Origin: Paractinoplanes rishiriensis
Lineage (GTDB): Bacteria; Actinomycetota; Actinomycetes; Mycobacteriales; Micromonosporaceae
DNA: 62,930 nucleotides
Reading direction: 5' to 3'
NCBI RefSeq assembly: GCF_016862375.1
Contig: NZ_BOMV01000053.1
Span: 1-62,930, forward strand
In this document: positions 1-7,532 of the stretch, piece after piece
How positions within the stretch are numbered: the stretch's first letter is position 1
How the letters are laid out: each line of letters begins with the position of its first letter
Made by a program: the position numbers and the translations under genes
The notes under the pieces: model-generated
Databases searched by the model: none
What the model saw: the letters and a program-made list of their open reading frames with translations, nothing else
Told to the model about the DNA's origin: nothing

Positions 1-87
1 CGGGCGCTGCGGGTGGCGCGGGCGCTGCGGGTGGCGCGGGCGCTGCGGGTGGCGCGGGCGCTGCGGGTGGCGCGGGCGCTGCGGGTG
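1..87. repeat. 18-bp GC-rich tandem repeat at the left edge
   Basis: Four perfect copies of an 18-bp unit (cgggcgctgcgggtggcg) and a 15-bp partial fifth copy run up to the first codon of hisC. The unit length is a multiple of three, and in the hisC frame the array is open and would encode a Gly-Ala-Ala-Gly-Gly-Ala hexapeptide repeat. The array is cut by the window edge, so its true copy number is unknown. Confidence 0.95.
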
Positions 88-1157
88 TGCGCTCGCTCCG
101 TGTTGAGGATCTGCCTATTCGGGATGATCTGCGGGGGCAGACGCCCTATGGGGCGCCGCAGCTTGATGTTGCGGTGCGGCTGAACACCAACGAAAACTCG
201 TATCCGCTGCCCGATGACGTGGTTGAGGCTGTTGGTAAGGCGGTGCAGGGCGAGCTTCGGGACCTCAACCGCTATCCGGACCGGGACGCGGTGGCGTTGC
301 GGGCTGCGCTGGCCGACTACCTCGGGCACGGTCTGGTCGCCGCCAACGTGTGGGCGGCCAACGGGTCCAACGAGGTGCAGCAGCAGTTGCTGCAGACGTT
401 CGCGGGGCCGGGGCGTACGGCGCTCGGGTTTGGTCCTTCCTATTCCATGCATCCGCTGCTCGCGCAGGGCACCGGCACCCGGTGGATCGGCGCGCTGCGT
501 GATCCGGACTTCGGGCTCACCCCGGACGCGGCGGTGGCGCAGCTCGACGAGCACGACCCCGACGTGGTGTTTCTCTGCTCGCCCAACAACCCGACCGGCA
601 CCGCGCTCGACTCCACCGTCGTCGGCGCCGTGCTGGAGCGGGCGCGGGGGATGGTGGTGGTCGACGAGGCGTACACCGAGTTCCGGCGGGCCGGCACGCC
701 GACCGCGCTGGAGCTGCTGCCTCAGCACCCCCGGCTGGTGGTGAGCCGGACGATGAGCAAGGCGTTCGGGTTCGCGGGCGGGCGGCTCGGCTACTTCGCC
801 GCCGATCCGGCCGTGGTGGACGCCGTCCAGCTGGTGCGGCTCCCGTACCACCTCAGTGCCATCACGCAGGCGGCCGCGCGCGCCGCGGTGGCGCAACGCG
901 ACGCCCTGCTCGCGAACGTCGAGGTGATCAAGGTGCAGCGGGACCGGATCGTGGGGACGCTGCGCGCACGTGGATTCCGGGTGGCCGACAGCGATGCCAA
1001 CTTCGTGCTGTTCGAGGTGGGCGGGGATCAGAAAATCGTTTGGCAGCGGCTGCTCGACCGCGGTGTATTGATCCGCGACGTCGGCCTGCCGGGCTGGCTG
1101 CGGGTCACCGCCGGCACTCCCGCCGAGACCGATGCGTTCCTGGAGGCTTTGACATGA
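87..1157 (+). CDS. hisC: Histidinol-phosphate aminotransferase
   Basis: PLP-dependent class I/II aminotransferase that converts imidazole acetol-phosphate and glutamate to histidinol-phosphate in histidine synthesis. The family N-terminus (IRDDLRGQTPYGAPQ), the LNTNENSYP segment, SPNNPTGT and the PLP-binding SRTMSKAFGFAGGRLGY with Lys at about residue 225 are all visible. From the GTG at 87 it has 356 residues, the usual length. The reading frame stays open to the window edge through the 18-bp tandem repeat, so a longer Gly/Ala-rich N-terminus starting outside the window cannot be excluded; GTG 87 is the only start codon of this frame inside the window near the conserved region. Its stop overlaps the hisB start (ATGA), so the two are translationally coupled. 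hisD is expected just upstream. Confidence 0.93.
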   Translation: MRSLRVEDLPIRDDLRGQTPYGAPQLDVAVRLNTNENSYPLPDDVVEAVGKAVQGELRDLNRYPDRDAVALRAALADYLGHGLVAANVWAANGSNEVQQQLLQTFAGPGRTALGFGPSYSMHPLLAQGTGTRWIGALRDPDFGLTPDAAVAQLDEHDPDVVFLCSPNNPTGTALDSTVVGAVLERARGMVVVDEAYTEFRRAGTPTALELLPQHPRLVVSRTMSKAFGFAGGRLGYFAADPAVVDAVQLVRLPYHLSAITQAAARAAVAQRDALLANVEVIKVQRDRIVGTLRARGFRVADSDANFVLFEVGGDQKIVWQRLLDRGVLIRDVGLPGWLRVTAGTPAETDAFLEALT

Positions 1158-1765
1158 GTAGGACTGCCCGGGTCGAGCGGGTGACCCACGAGACCAAGGT
1201 CCTCGTCGAGATCGACCTCGACGGCACCGGCAAGAGCGACCTCGCCACCGGGGTGGGCTTCTACGACCACATGCTCAACCAGCTGGCCAAGCACGGCGGC
1301 TTCGACCTCACCGCGCGCACCGAAGGTGACCTGCACATCGACGCGCACCACACGATGGAGGACACCGCCATCGCCCTCGGCGATGCCTTTTCGCGCGCGC
1401 TGGGCGACAAGGCCGGCATCAGGCGGTACGGGTCGGCCACGATCCCGATGGACGAGGTGCTCTGCCGCGCCGCGGTCGACCTGTCCGGGCGGCCCTATGT
1501 GGTGCACGACGAGCCCGAGTTGGCGCCGTACATCGGGCCGGTCTACCCGACCAGCATGACCCGGCACATCTTCGAGTCGTTCGGGTTCGCGGCCAAGGTG
1601 ACCCTGCACGTCAGCGTGCTGCGGGCCGCCCGCGACGGCGGCAAGCCGGACGCGCACCACGTGGTGGAGGCGCAGTTTAAGGCGTTCTCCCGGGCGCTGC
1701 GCGAGGCCGTCGAGATCGACCCGCGCAACGCCGGGGCGCTGCCGTCGACCAAGGGCGTGCTGTGA
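1154..1765 (+). CDS. hisB: Imidazoleglycerol-phosphate dehydratase
   Basis: Dehydrates imidazole glycerol-phosphate to imidazole acetol-phosphate, the step before HisC. At 203 residues it is the monofunctional dehydratase, without the N-terminal phosphatase of enterobacteria. The metal-binding motifs are clear: GFYDHML, DAHHTMEDTAI near residue 60 and DAHHVVEAQFKAFSRAL near the C-terminus. The ATG at 1154 overlaps the hisC stop in ATGA and gives the expected N-terminus; longer in-frame versions only add out-of-family sequence. The stop TGA shares its A with the ATG of the following small gene. Confidence 0.95.
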   Translation: MSRTARVERVTHETKVLVEIDLDGTGKSDLATGVGFYDHMLNQLAKHGGFDLTARTEGDLHIDAHHTMEDTAIALGDAFSRALGDKAGIRRYGSATIPMDEVLCRAAVDLSGRPYVVHDEPELAPYIGPVYPTSMTRHIFESFGFAAKVTLHVSVLRAARDGGKPDAHHVVEAQFKAFSRALREAVEIDPRNAGALPSTKGVL

Positions 1766-1926
1766 TGGCGATCGTCCTGTTCATCGTGGCCGGCTTCCTG
1801 GTCGGCGGCGTGATCCAGCTGGTCAAGGCGGGCGCCTCCAAGTTCAGTGTGATCCTGGTCGGCGTGCTCGCGGCGCTGGCTACCGCCGGTGGGGTCGCGT
1901 GGCTGCTTCCGGGGGATGGCGCATGA
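1765..1926 (+). CDS. Small membrane protein between hisB and hisH
   Basis: A 53-residue reading frame, MAIVLFIVAGFLVGGVIQLV..., fills the gap between hisB and hisH exactly. Its ATG overlaps the hisB stop (TGATG) and its TGA overlaps the hisH start (ATGA). It has two predicted hydrophobic helices (about residues 2-19 and 28-48) joined by a short Lys-containing loop, so it should be an inner-membrane hairpin. Perfect double coupling and codon use like the flanking genes argue that it is translated. Function unknown; I know of similar small hydrophobic genes in actinobacterial his operons but no assigned role. Confidence 0.8.
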   Translation: MAIVLFIVAGFLVGGVIQLVKAGASKFSVILVGVLAALATAGGVAWLLPGDGA

Positions 1927-2546
1927 CAAAGTCCGTGGTTGTGCTCGACTACGGGTCGGGCAATCTGCGGTCCGCCGAGCGGGCCGTGGCTCGGACCGGT
2001 GCGAGCGTGACCGTCACCAGCGACCTGGATGCGGCGGCCGCTGCGGACGGGCTGTTCGTGCCGGGGGTGGGCGCGTTCGCCGCCTGCATGGCAGGCATCG
2101 ACGCGTTGGGCGCCGGTCCGGTGATCGCCGAGCGGGTGGCCGCGGGACGTCCGGTGATCGGGGTCTGCGTGGGGATGCAGATCTTCTTCGACTCGGGCGT
2201 CGAGCACGGGGTGGAGACCAAGGGGCTCGGGTTGTTGCCGGGCGTGGTGAGCCGGCTGACCGCGGCCCGCATCCCGCACATGGGCTGGAACACCGTCGAC
2301 ATCGCGGACGGGTCGGCGCTCCTTGCCGGGTTGCCCGCTGAGTCCCGGTTCTACTTCGTCCACTCGTACGCGGCCTCGGATCTTGATGCTCTGCAGCAGG
2401 CCGGCGCCAAGGTGACCACCGCGAGCCACGACCTGCCGTTTGCCGCGGTGGTCGAGGTCGGGTCGCTCGCGGTCGCCCAGTTCCACCCGGAGAAATCCGC
2501 GGACGCGGGCTATGCGCTGCTGCGCAACTGGGTCGCCGGGCTGTAA
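1923..2546 (+). CDS. hisH: Imidazole glycerol-phosphate synthase, glutaminase subunit
   Basis: Glutamine amidotransferase that feeds ammonia to HisF, which closes the imidazole ring and releases AICAR. At 207 residues it shows the class I amidotransferase nucleophile in GVCVGMQ (Cys82) and the C-terminal catalytic His-x-Glu in FHPEKSADAG. The ATG at 1923 gives the usual start MTKSVVVLDYGSGN and overlaps the previous stop; an in-frame start 24 bases upstream would lie inside the previous gene. Its partner hisF is displaced 3 kb downstream at 5559. Confidence 0.95.
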   Translation: MTKSVVVLDYGSGNLRSAERAVARTGASVTVTSDLDAAAAADGLFVPGVGAFAACMAGIDALGAGPVIAERVAAGRPVIGVCVGMQIFFDSGVEHGVETKGLGLLPGVVSRLTAARIPHMGWNTVDIADGSALLAGLPAESRFYFVHSYAASDLDALQQAGAKVTTASHDLPFAAVVEVGSLAVAQFHPEKSADAGYALLRNWVAGL

Positions 2547-2551
2547 CGCCG

Positions 2552-2875
2552 GTGTCCAAGGAACGGGCGAAGCGGCGCGCCGAGCGACTCGCCGTGCTGG
2601 AGCGGGAGAAGGCCGTCCGTGCCCGCAGGGTGGCCCGCCGGCAGCGCCGTCGTGAGCTGATCCAGCGGGTCAAGCCGCGGGTGCGGGTGGGCCGGACCGG
2701 CCGGCTCTACAAACGCAACCGCCGGCAGCGGGTCGGCATCGTCGTCGTGCCGCTGCTGGCCATCGCCGCGGTCTGGCTGTGGATTCCCGAACCGGGCCTG
2801 CGCATCGTGCTGACCGTGGTGATCGGGTTGGCGCTGCCGGCCCTGGTCGTCCTGGTCCTGGGCCGCAAAGACTGA
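2552..2875 (+). CDS. Basic N-terminus, two-helix membrane protein in the his operon
   Basis: A 107-residue protein starting at GTG 2552, six bases after the hisH stop. Residues 1-62 are extremely rich in Arg, Lys and Glu (probably helical or coiled, facing the cytoplasm); residues about 62-80 and 83-103 form two membrane helices, and the C-terminus ends RKD. No catalytic motif is visible. Position in the operon and the short spacing suggest co-expression with the his genes, but nothing in the sequence shows a histidine-related function. This kind of protein recurs at this place in actinobacterial his operons. Confidence 0.8.
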   Translation: MSKERAKRRAERLAVLEREKAVRARRVARRQRRRELIQRVKPRVRVGRTGRLYKRNRRQRVGIVVVPLLAIAAVWLWIPEPGLRIVLTVVIGLALPALVVLVLGRKD

Positions 2876-2892
2876 ACTAAGGAGAGAAACCC

Positions 2893-3624
2893 GTGACCCT
2901 GTCCCTGCTCCCGGCCGTCGACGTCGCCGACGGTCAAGCCGTGCGTCTCGTGCAGGGCGCCGCCGGCTCCGAGACGGCCTACGGCGATCCGCTGGAGGCC
3001 GCGCTGGCCTGGCAGAACGACGGCGCCGAGTGGGTGCATCTGGTCGACCTGGACGCGGCCTTCGGGCGGGGCGAGAACGCCGACCTGCTGGCCGGCGTGG
3101 TGCGCCGCCTCGACGTGAAGGTGGAGCTGTCCGGCGGCATCCGGGACGACGCGTCGCTGACCCGGGCGCTGTCCACCGGCGCGGCCCGGGTGAACATCGG
3201 CACCGCCGCCCTGGAGGACCCGGAGTGGTGCGACCGGATCTGCGGCGAGTACGGCGACCGGGTCGCGATCGGCTTGGACGTGCGCGGGCGCACCCTGTCG
3301 GCGCGCGGCTGGACCCGGGACGGCGGCGACCTGTACGAGGTGCTGGCCCGGCTCGACAAGGCGGGCGCATCCCGCTACGTCGTCACCGACATCACCAAGG
3401 ACGGCATGATGCGCGGTCCTAACCTCGACCTGCTGCGCGAGGTGTGTGCCGCCACCGACAAGCCGATCATCGCGAGCGGCGGCGTGTCCACCCTGGACGA
3501 CCTGCGGGCGCTGGCCACCCTCGAGCCGATCGGGGTGGAGGGCGTGATCGCCGGCAAGGCGCTGTACGCCGGCGCGTTCACGGTGGCCGAGGCGCTAGCT
3601 GCTCTCGAGTCGGTCCCAGGCTGA
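2893..3624 (+). CDS. priA: Bifunctional phosphoribosyl isomerase A (HisA/TrpF)
   Basis: TIM-barrel isomerase of 243 residues. It starts MTLSLLPAVDVADGQAVRLVQG at a GTG preceded by AAGGAGAG seven bases upstream. Catalytic acidic residues are placed as in HisA/PriA: Asp in AVDVADG and Asp in VTDITKDG, with phosphate-binding segments ELSGGIRDD and ASGGVSTLDD. In actinobacteria this enzyme isomerises both ProFAR (histidine) and PRA (tryptophan). That reading is supported here because trpE, trpC, trpB and trpA in the same window come without a trpF. The last 30 bases overlap the convergent LysR gene. Confidence 0.92.
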   Translation: MTLSLLPAVDVADGQAVRLVQGAAGSETAYGDPLEAALAWQNDGAEWVHLVDLDAAFGRGENADLLAGVVRRLDVKVELSGGIRDDASLTRALSTGAARVNIGTAALEDPEWCDRICGEYGDRVAIGLDVRGRTLSARGWTRDGGDLYEVLARLDKAGASRYVVTDITKDGMMRGPNLDLLREVCAATDKPIIASGGVSTLDDLRALATLEPIGVEGVIAGKALYAGAFTVAEALAALESVPG

Positions 3625-4485
3625 CTGCAGGGCCCGCACGGCCGCCTTGATGGCCGGGCGGGCCGCCGACGCCTCCCGCCACGCGACCACGACCCGGCGG
3701 CGCGGCTCCGGGGTCACCCGGACCACCCGGACGCCGTCGGGCAGTCGGGGCCGTGCCAGCCGCGGGATGATCGCCACCCCGAGACCGGCCGCGATCAGCG
3801 TCAGCTCGGTCTCGAACTCGCCCACGTGGAAGTCGGGCTGCACACCCGGCAGCACCCGGGTCAGCCACTCGTGGCAGATGTCGCCGGCCTTCGCGGCGAT
3901 CCATCGCTCGTCGCGGCACCTGGCCAGCGAGGTGGTGCCGGTCAACCGGTGCCCGCTCGGCACGATCAGGTCGGCCACGTCCCAGCCGAGTTCCACGTAC
4001 GTGACGCCGGGCGGATACCGCAGGGCCACCTCGGGCCAGTCGTCCAGCACCGCCAGGTCGACGTGACCGCGGTGCAGCGCGTCCAGCCCCTCGTGCGGGT
4101 TGACCTCGAGCAGCCCGGTGGACAGTTGCGGGTGCTCGCCGGCGAGCCGGTGCAGGGCGTGTGGCAGCAGCGCGCGGCAGGCGGTGGCGAACGCTGCCAC
4201 GTTCAGCCGGCCGGTCACCGTGTCGCGGTGCGCCATCAGCGCCGACTCGGCCTCGTCCACCGCGGCCAGCACGCGTTCGGCGTGCCCGGCCAGCAGCCGG
4301 CCCGCCTCGGTGAGCCGCAGCCCGCGCCCGTCCTTCTCGACGAGTGTGGCGCCGGTCTCCCGTTCCAGCTTGGCGAGCTGCTGCGACACCGCGGACGGCG
4401 TGCAGTGCAGTGCGTCGCCGGCCGCCAGCACCGTCTTGTAGCTGGCCACGGCGTGCAGGGCCCGCAACCGACCCAGGTCAATCAT
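3595..4485 (-). CDS. LysR-family transcriptional regulator
   Basis: A 296-residue LTTR. The N-terminal winged helix-turn-helix spans about residues 1-60 (LRALHAVASYKTVLAAGDAL, CTPSAVSQQLAKLERETGA) and is followed by the linker helix and a periplasmic-binding-protein-like effector domain from about residue 90. It is divergent from the EamA transporter gene, the classic arrangement in which an LTTR controls its neighbour and itself from the shared 72-bp gap. The 3' end overlaps priA by 30 bases on the opposite strand. The effector is unknown; an amino acid or related metabolite exported by the neighbour is an inference. Confidence 0.9.
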   Translation of the reverse strand: MIDLGRLRALHAVASYKTVLAAGDALHCTPSAVSQQLAKLERETGATLVEKDGRGLRLTEAGRLLAGHAERVLAAVDEAESALMAHRDTVTGRLNVAAFATACRALLPHALHRLAGEHPQLSTGLLEVNPHEGLDALHRGHVDLAVLDDWPEVALRYPPGVTYVELGWDVADLIVPSGHRLTGTTSLARCRDERWIAAKAGDICHEWLTRVLPGVQPDFHVGEFETELTLIAAGLGVAIIPRLARPRLPDGVRVVRVTPEPRRRVVVAWREASAARPAIKAAVRALQSAWDRLESS

Positions 4486-4508
4486 GTAGCGACCCTACAT
4501 TGTCGCTG

Positions 4509-4529
4509 AAGCATTATTCGATGGTGCTT
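4509..4529. promoter_or_regulatory. Candidate LysR operator
   Basis: The short gap between the LysR gene and the EamA gene contains a perfect inverted repeat, AAGCA-N11-TGCTT, of 21 bp, the size of typical LTTR boxes. It directly precedes an ATG at 4531, which makes the GTG at 4558 the more plausible EamA start. Binding is inferred, not shown. Confidence 0.45.
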
Positions 4530-4557
4530 AATGGTCGCCGGCCGTCAGGCTGAGCAC

Positions 4558-5451
4558 GTGAAACCGCGTGACATCGCCATCGCCGTGGCCGTGACCGCCG
4601 TCTGGGGCATCAACTTCGTCGCCATCTCGACCGGCCTCGACCACTTCCCGCCGCTGCTGTTCAACGCGCTGCGCTTCACCGTGGCGGCCTTTCCGGCGCT
4701 ACTGTTCGTGGGCCGACCACGGGTGCCGTGGCGCTGGGTGATTGCCACCGGTCTCACTCTCGGCGTGGTGAAGTTCTCGCTGCTGTTCGCCGGGATGGCG
4801 GCCGGGATGCCGGCCGGGCTCAGCTCGCTGGTGCTGCAGAGCCAGGCGGTGTTCACCATGCTGTTCGCGGTCCTGCTGCTGCGCGAGCGCCCGCGCGCGC
4901 TGCAGGTGGCCGGCCTGGCCGTCGCGCTGGCCGGGGTGGTCCTGGTGGGCAGCCGGATGACCACCAACCTGGGCGCGTTCCTGCTGATCGTCGGCGCCGC
5001 CGCCACCTGGGGCCTGGCCAACATCTTCACCCGCAAGGCGGCCCCGCCGGACACGCTGCGCTTCATCGTCTGGGTCAGCGCGGTCGCCAGCGGCCCGCTG
5101 ATCGTGCTGTCGCTGCTGGTCGACGGCCCGGCCACCGACCTGGCGGCGCTGCGCGCCATCAACGTCGAGGCGGTCGCCGCGCTGCTCTACATCGCCTTGC
5201 TCTCCACGCTGGCCGGCTTCGCCGGCTGGGGCTTCCTGCTCAAGAGGTACGGGGCGACGACCGTGGCCCCGTTCTCGATGCTGGTGCCGTTCTTCGGGAT
5301 GGCGTCGGCCGCACTGGTGCTCGGCGAGCCGATCCACCTGATCGACGTGGCCGGCGGCGTGCTGGTGGTGGGCGGCATCCTGCTCGGGCTGGTGCGCCCG
5401 GCGGCCCTCAGCCCTCGCGCACCAGTGGAAGATCTTGCAACCGCGCGGTGA
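4558..5451 (+). CDS. EamA/DMT-family metabolite exporter
   Basis: Integral membrane protein of 298 residues with about ten hydrophobic helices and the two-fold EamA repeat. The first repeat starts AVTAVWGINFVAIS and the second lies around ATWGLANIFTRKA. Members export amino acids or other small metabolites (RhtA/YdcZ-like). The GTG start at 4558 gives MKPRDIAIAVAVTAVWG, the family N-terminus; an ATG at 4531 would add nine residues but overlaps a likely LysR box. Divergent from, and probably controlled by, the LysR gene. Together with that gene it separates priA from hisF. Confidence 0.85.
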   Translation: MKPRDIAIAVAVTAVWGINFVAISTGLDHFPPLLFNALRFTVAAFPALLFVGRPRVPWRWVIATGLTLGVVKFSLLFAGMAAGMPAGLSSLVLQSQAVFTMLFAVLLLRERPRALQVAGLAVALAGVVLVGSRMTTNLGAFLLIVGAAATWGLANIFTRKAAPPDTLRFIVWVSAVASGPLIVLSLLVDGPATDLAALRAINVEAVAALLYIALLSTLAGFAGWGFLLKRYGATTVAPFSMLVPFFGMASAALVLGEPIHLIDVAGGVLVVGGILLGLVRPAALSPRAPVEDLATAR

Positions 5452-5558
5452 GCAGCTTGGCCATGGCTGGAGCCATCGCCGGTCACCCCCTGGTCGTCGA
5501 GCCAGTGCGGCGGGCACCGCCGCGGCACTGCCGGTGGGAGGGTCACTAGGCTGGTCTT

Positions 5559-6320
5559 ATGACGGTTGCGGTGCGGGTGATTCCCTGTCTCGACGTGGAT
5601 GCGGGACGGGTGGTCAAGGGGGTCAACTTCGTCGATCTGCGGGATGCGGGTGACCCGGTCGAGCTGGCCGCTGCCTATGACGCGGCCGGGGCCGACGAGC
5701 TCACCTTTCTCGACGTGACCGCGTCGTCGGACGACCGGGGAACCATGCTCGACGTGGTGCGCCGCACCGCCGAGACCGTGTTCATCCCGCTGACCGTCGG
5801 CGGCGGCGTGCGTTCGGTCGAGGATGTTGACGTGCTTCTGCGGGCCGGCGCCGACAAGGTCGGTGTCAACACCGCGGCCATCGCGCGGCCGGAGCTGATC
5901 CGGGAGATCGCCGAGCGGTTCGGCAACCAGGTGCTGGTTCTTTCGCTCGACGTGCGGCGATCCGCCGACCAGCCCAGCGGGTGGGAGGTCACCACGCACG
6001 GCGGGCGTAAGAGCGCGGGGCTGGACGCCATCGAGTGGGCCCGCACGGTGGCTCAGCTGGGCGCGGGGGAGATCCTGCTCAACTCGATGGACGCGGACGG
6101 TACGAAGGCCGGGTTCGACCTCGAGCTGATCGAGGCGGTGCGGGCCGTGGTCGACATCCCGGTGATCGCCAGCGGGGGAGCGGGCGCGGTGGAGCACTTC
6201 CCGCCGGCCGTGGCGTCGGGGGCGGACGCGGTGCTGGCCGCCAGCGTCTTCCACTTCGGAGATCTGAGCATCGGCGAGGTCAAGGACAGCCTGCGCCAGG
6301 CCGGCCACCCGGTGCGTTAG
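5559..6320 (+). CDS. hisF: Imidazole glycerol-phosphate synthase, cyclase subunit
   Basis: TIM-barrel cyclase of 253 residues, partner of HisH. The catalytic Asp residues are in VIPCLDVDAGRVVKG (N-terminal) and ILLNSMDADGTKAG; phosphate-binding loops TVGGGVRSVED and ASGGAGAVEHF are intact. It starts at ATG 5559. A 107-bp gap separates it from the EamA stop, so it probably has its own promoter or is read through from EamA; in most actinobacteria it follows priA closely. Confidence 0.95.
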   Translation: MTVAVRVIPCLDVDAGRVVKGVNFVDLRDAGDPVELAAAYDAAGADELTFLDVTASSDDRGTMLDVVRRTAETVFIPLTVGGGVRSVEDVDVLLRAGADKVGVNTAAIARPELIREIAERFGNQVLVLSLDVRRSADQPSGWEVTTHGGRKSAGLDAIEWARTVAQLGAGEILLNSMDADGTKAGFDLELIEAVRAVVDIPVIASGGAGAVEHFPPAVASGADAVLAASVFHFGDLSIGEVKDSLRQAGHPVR

Positions 6321-6327
6321 GGGAAGT

Positions 6328-6756
6328 TCAGCGGCCGTCGGCGAGGCGGATCGAATATTCGCGGACGGCGGTCGCGTACGTCTGCTCGTCCAGGGTCCAG
6401 CCGGAGTCGCCGGGTGCGGTGCCCCGGTTGAGCTGGGCCTGCAGGGTCATCACGGCCGAGGACAGGCCGCTGAACGGGCGGGTGCGCCACAGTTGCTCAC
6501 CGGCCGGGGCCACCTCGACCAGGTCGTCCTCGACGACCAGCAGGCCGGCGCCGGCCAGGCGCCGCACCGACTCCTCCAGCTCGGCCCGGCTGGGCACGCT
6601 GTGATGCAGGAAATCGGCGGCCGCCAGCACGTCGGCCAGGCTCGCCCCGGTGACCGGGAGCGCGGCGTGCATCGCGCGGTCCCGTTCGAGTCGCGCGGCG
6701 ATGACCGCGGACACGAAGATCCATGCGTCGTTCCACTGCCATCCGCCCGCCCCCAT
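6328..6756 (-). CDS. Uncharacterised winged-helix-like protein
   Basis: About 142 residues from the ATG at 6756 (MGAGGWQWNDAWIFVSAVIA). The middle region, VLAAADFLHHSVPSRAELEESVRRLAGAGLLVVEDDLVEVAPAGEQLW, looks like a winged helix (helix, helix, short beta wing). The rest is helical, without cofactor or membrane motifs. An ATG at 6813 would add 19 unrelated residues, so I prefer 6756, although no strong ribosome site precedes it. It ends eight bases after the convergent hisF stop. I do not recognise the family. Confidence 0.7.
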   Translation of the reverse strand: MGAGGWQWNDAWIFVSAVIAARLERDRAMHAALPVTGASLADVLAAADFLHHSVPSRAELEESVRRLAGAGLLVVEDDLVEVAPAGEQLWRTRPFSGLSSAVMTLQAQLNRGTAPGDSGWTLDEQTYATAVREYSIRLADGR

Positions 6757-6822
6757 GCGGCAATGATGCCGAAATCGGGGCCCGCCCGGAAGCAAATGTG
6801 TCCGGATGATCACTGACCTGTG

Positions 6823-7473
6823 TCAGCCGGCGGGGCAGTCCACTGAGGGCAGTGCAGCTCGGGGGCGGTCCGGGACCGTGCACAACGGTATGAACAACTG
6901 CGCCAGCGGGCCGATGGCCAGCGCGTACGCGATCGTGCCGAGACCGGCCGTGCCGCCCAGCAGGAACCCGGCACCGAGGACGCCCAGTTCGATCGAGGTG
7001 CGGACCAGGCGCAGCGACAAGCGGGGGAAGCGGGCGGCGATACCGGTCATCAGGCCGTCGCGCGGGCCGGGGCCGAATCGGGCACCGATGTACAGGCCCG
7101 TCGCCAGGCCGTTGAGCAGGATGCCGGAGACCAGATAACCGGTCCGGGCCGTCAGTCCCTGACCGAGGGGCAGCACGGCCAGCGCCACGTCGACCGCGAC
7201 GGCGACCACCACGACGTTCGCGATCGTGCCGAAGCCGGGCCGCTGGCGCAGCGGGATCCAGAGCAGCAGTACGGGAATGCCGACCAGCAGCACGATCCAG
7301 CCGAAGCTGAGCCCGGTCACCCGGGTGAGGCCCTGGTGGAACACGTCCCACGGGTTCAGGCCGAGCGCCGACTGGATCATGAGCGCCATGCTCACGCCGT
7401 ACAGGATCAGGCCCGCGAAGAGCTGGACGAGCCGCCGGGTGAGACGACGATCTCTGTTGCCACTGGAAGTCAC
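6823..7473 (-). CDS. YczE/YyaS/YitT-like integral membrane protein
   Basis: About 216 residues with five or six hydrophobic helices. The family signatures LFAGLILYGVSMALMIQSALGLNPWDVFHQG and GARFGPGPRDGLMTG are present. YczE-type proteins are membrane proteins of unclear function that are very often paired with a divergent MocR regulator (YczR), exactly as here. The likely start is GTG 7473 (MTSSGNRDRRL); a TTG at 7494 would place the start inside the direct-repeat operator. Expression is likely controlled by the neighbouring MocR protein. Confidence 0.85.
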   Translation of the reverse strand: MTSSGNRDRRLTRRLVQLFAGLILYGVSMALMIQSALGLNPWDVFHQGLTRVTGLSFGWIVLLVGIPVLLLWIPLRQRPGFGTIANVVVVAVAVDVALAVLPLGQGLTARTGYLVSGILLNGLATGLYIGARFGPGPRDGLMTGIAARFPRLSLRLVRTSIELGVLGAGFLLGGTAGLGTIAYALAIGPLAQLFIPLCTVPDRPRAALPSVDCPAG

Positions 7474-7483
7474 AACTGCAACT

Positions 7484-7518
7484 CTGAAGGCCAATTGGGC
7501 GAGGCTGAAGTGCCAATT
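7484..7518. promoter_or_regulatory. Direct-repeat operator between yczE-like and MocR genes
   Basis: Two direct repeats, CTGAAG-G-CCAATT (7484-7496) and CTGAAG-TG-CCAATT (7505-7518), lie in the 59-bp divergent gap, with their CCAATT cores 22 bp apart (about two helical turns). Paired direct repeats at this spacing are typical of MocR/GntR operators, so this is the best candidate site for the MocR protein encoded at 7533. Confidence 0.6.
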
Positions 7519-7532
7519 CGCGGGAGGTGGCT

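Noticed and set aside
2510..3370. Long open frame opposite hisH and priA
   Set aside because: Arg/Pro-rich shadow frame produced by high GC; it covers well-identified genes on the other strand.
5408..5476. 23-codon minus-strand frame MAPAMAKLLTARLQDLPLVREG across the EamA 3' end
   Set aside because: It reads like a protein C-terminus and could be a remnant of a displaced gene, but it is too short to support.
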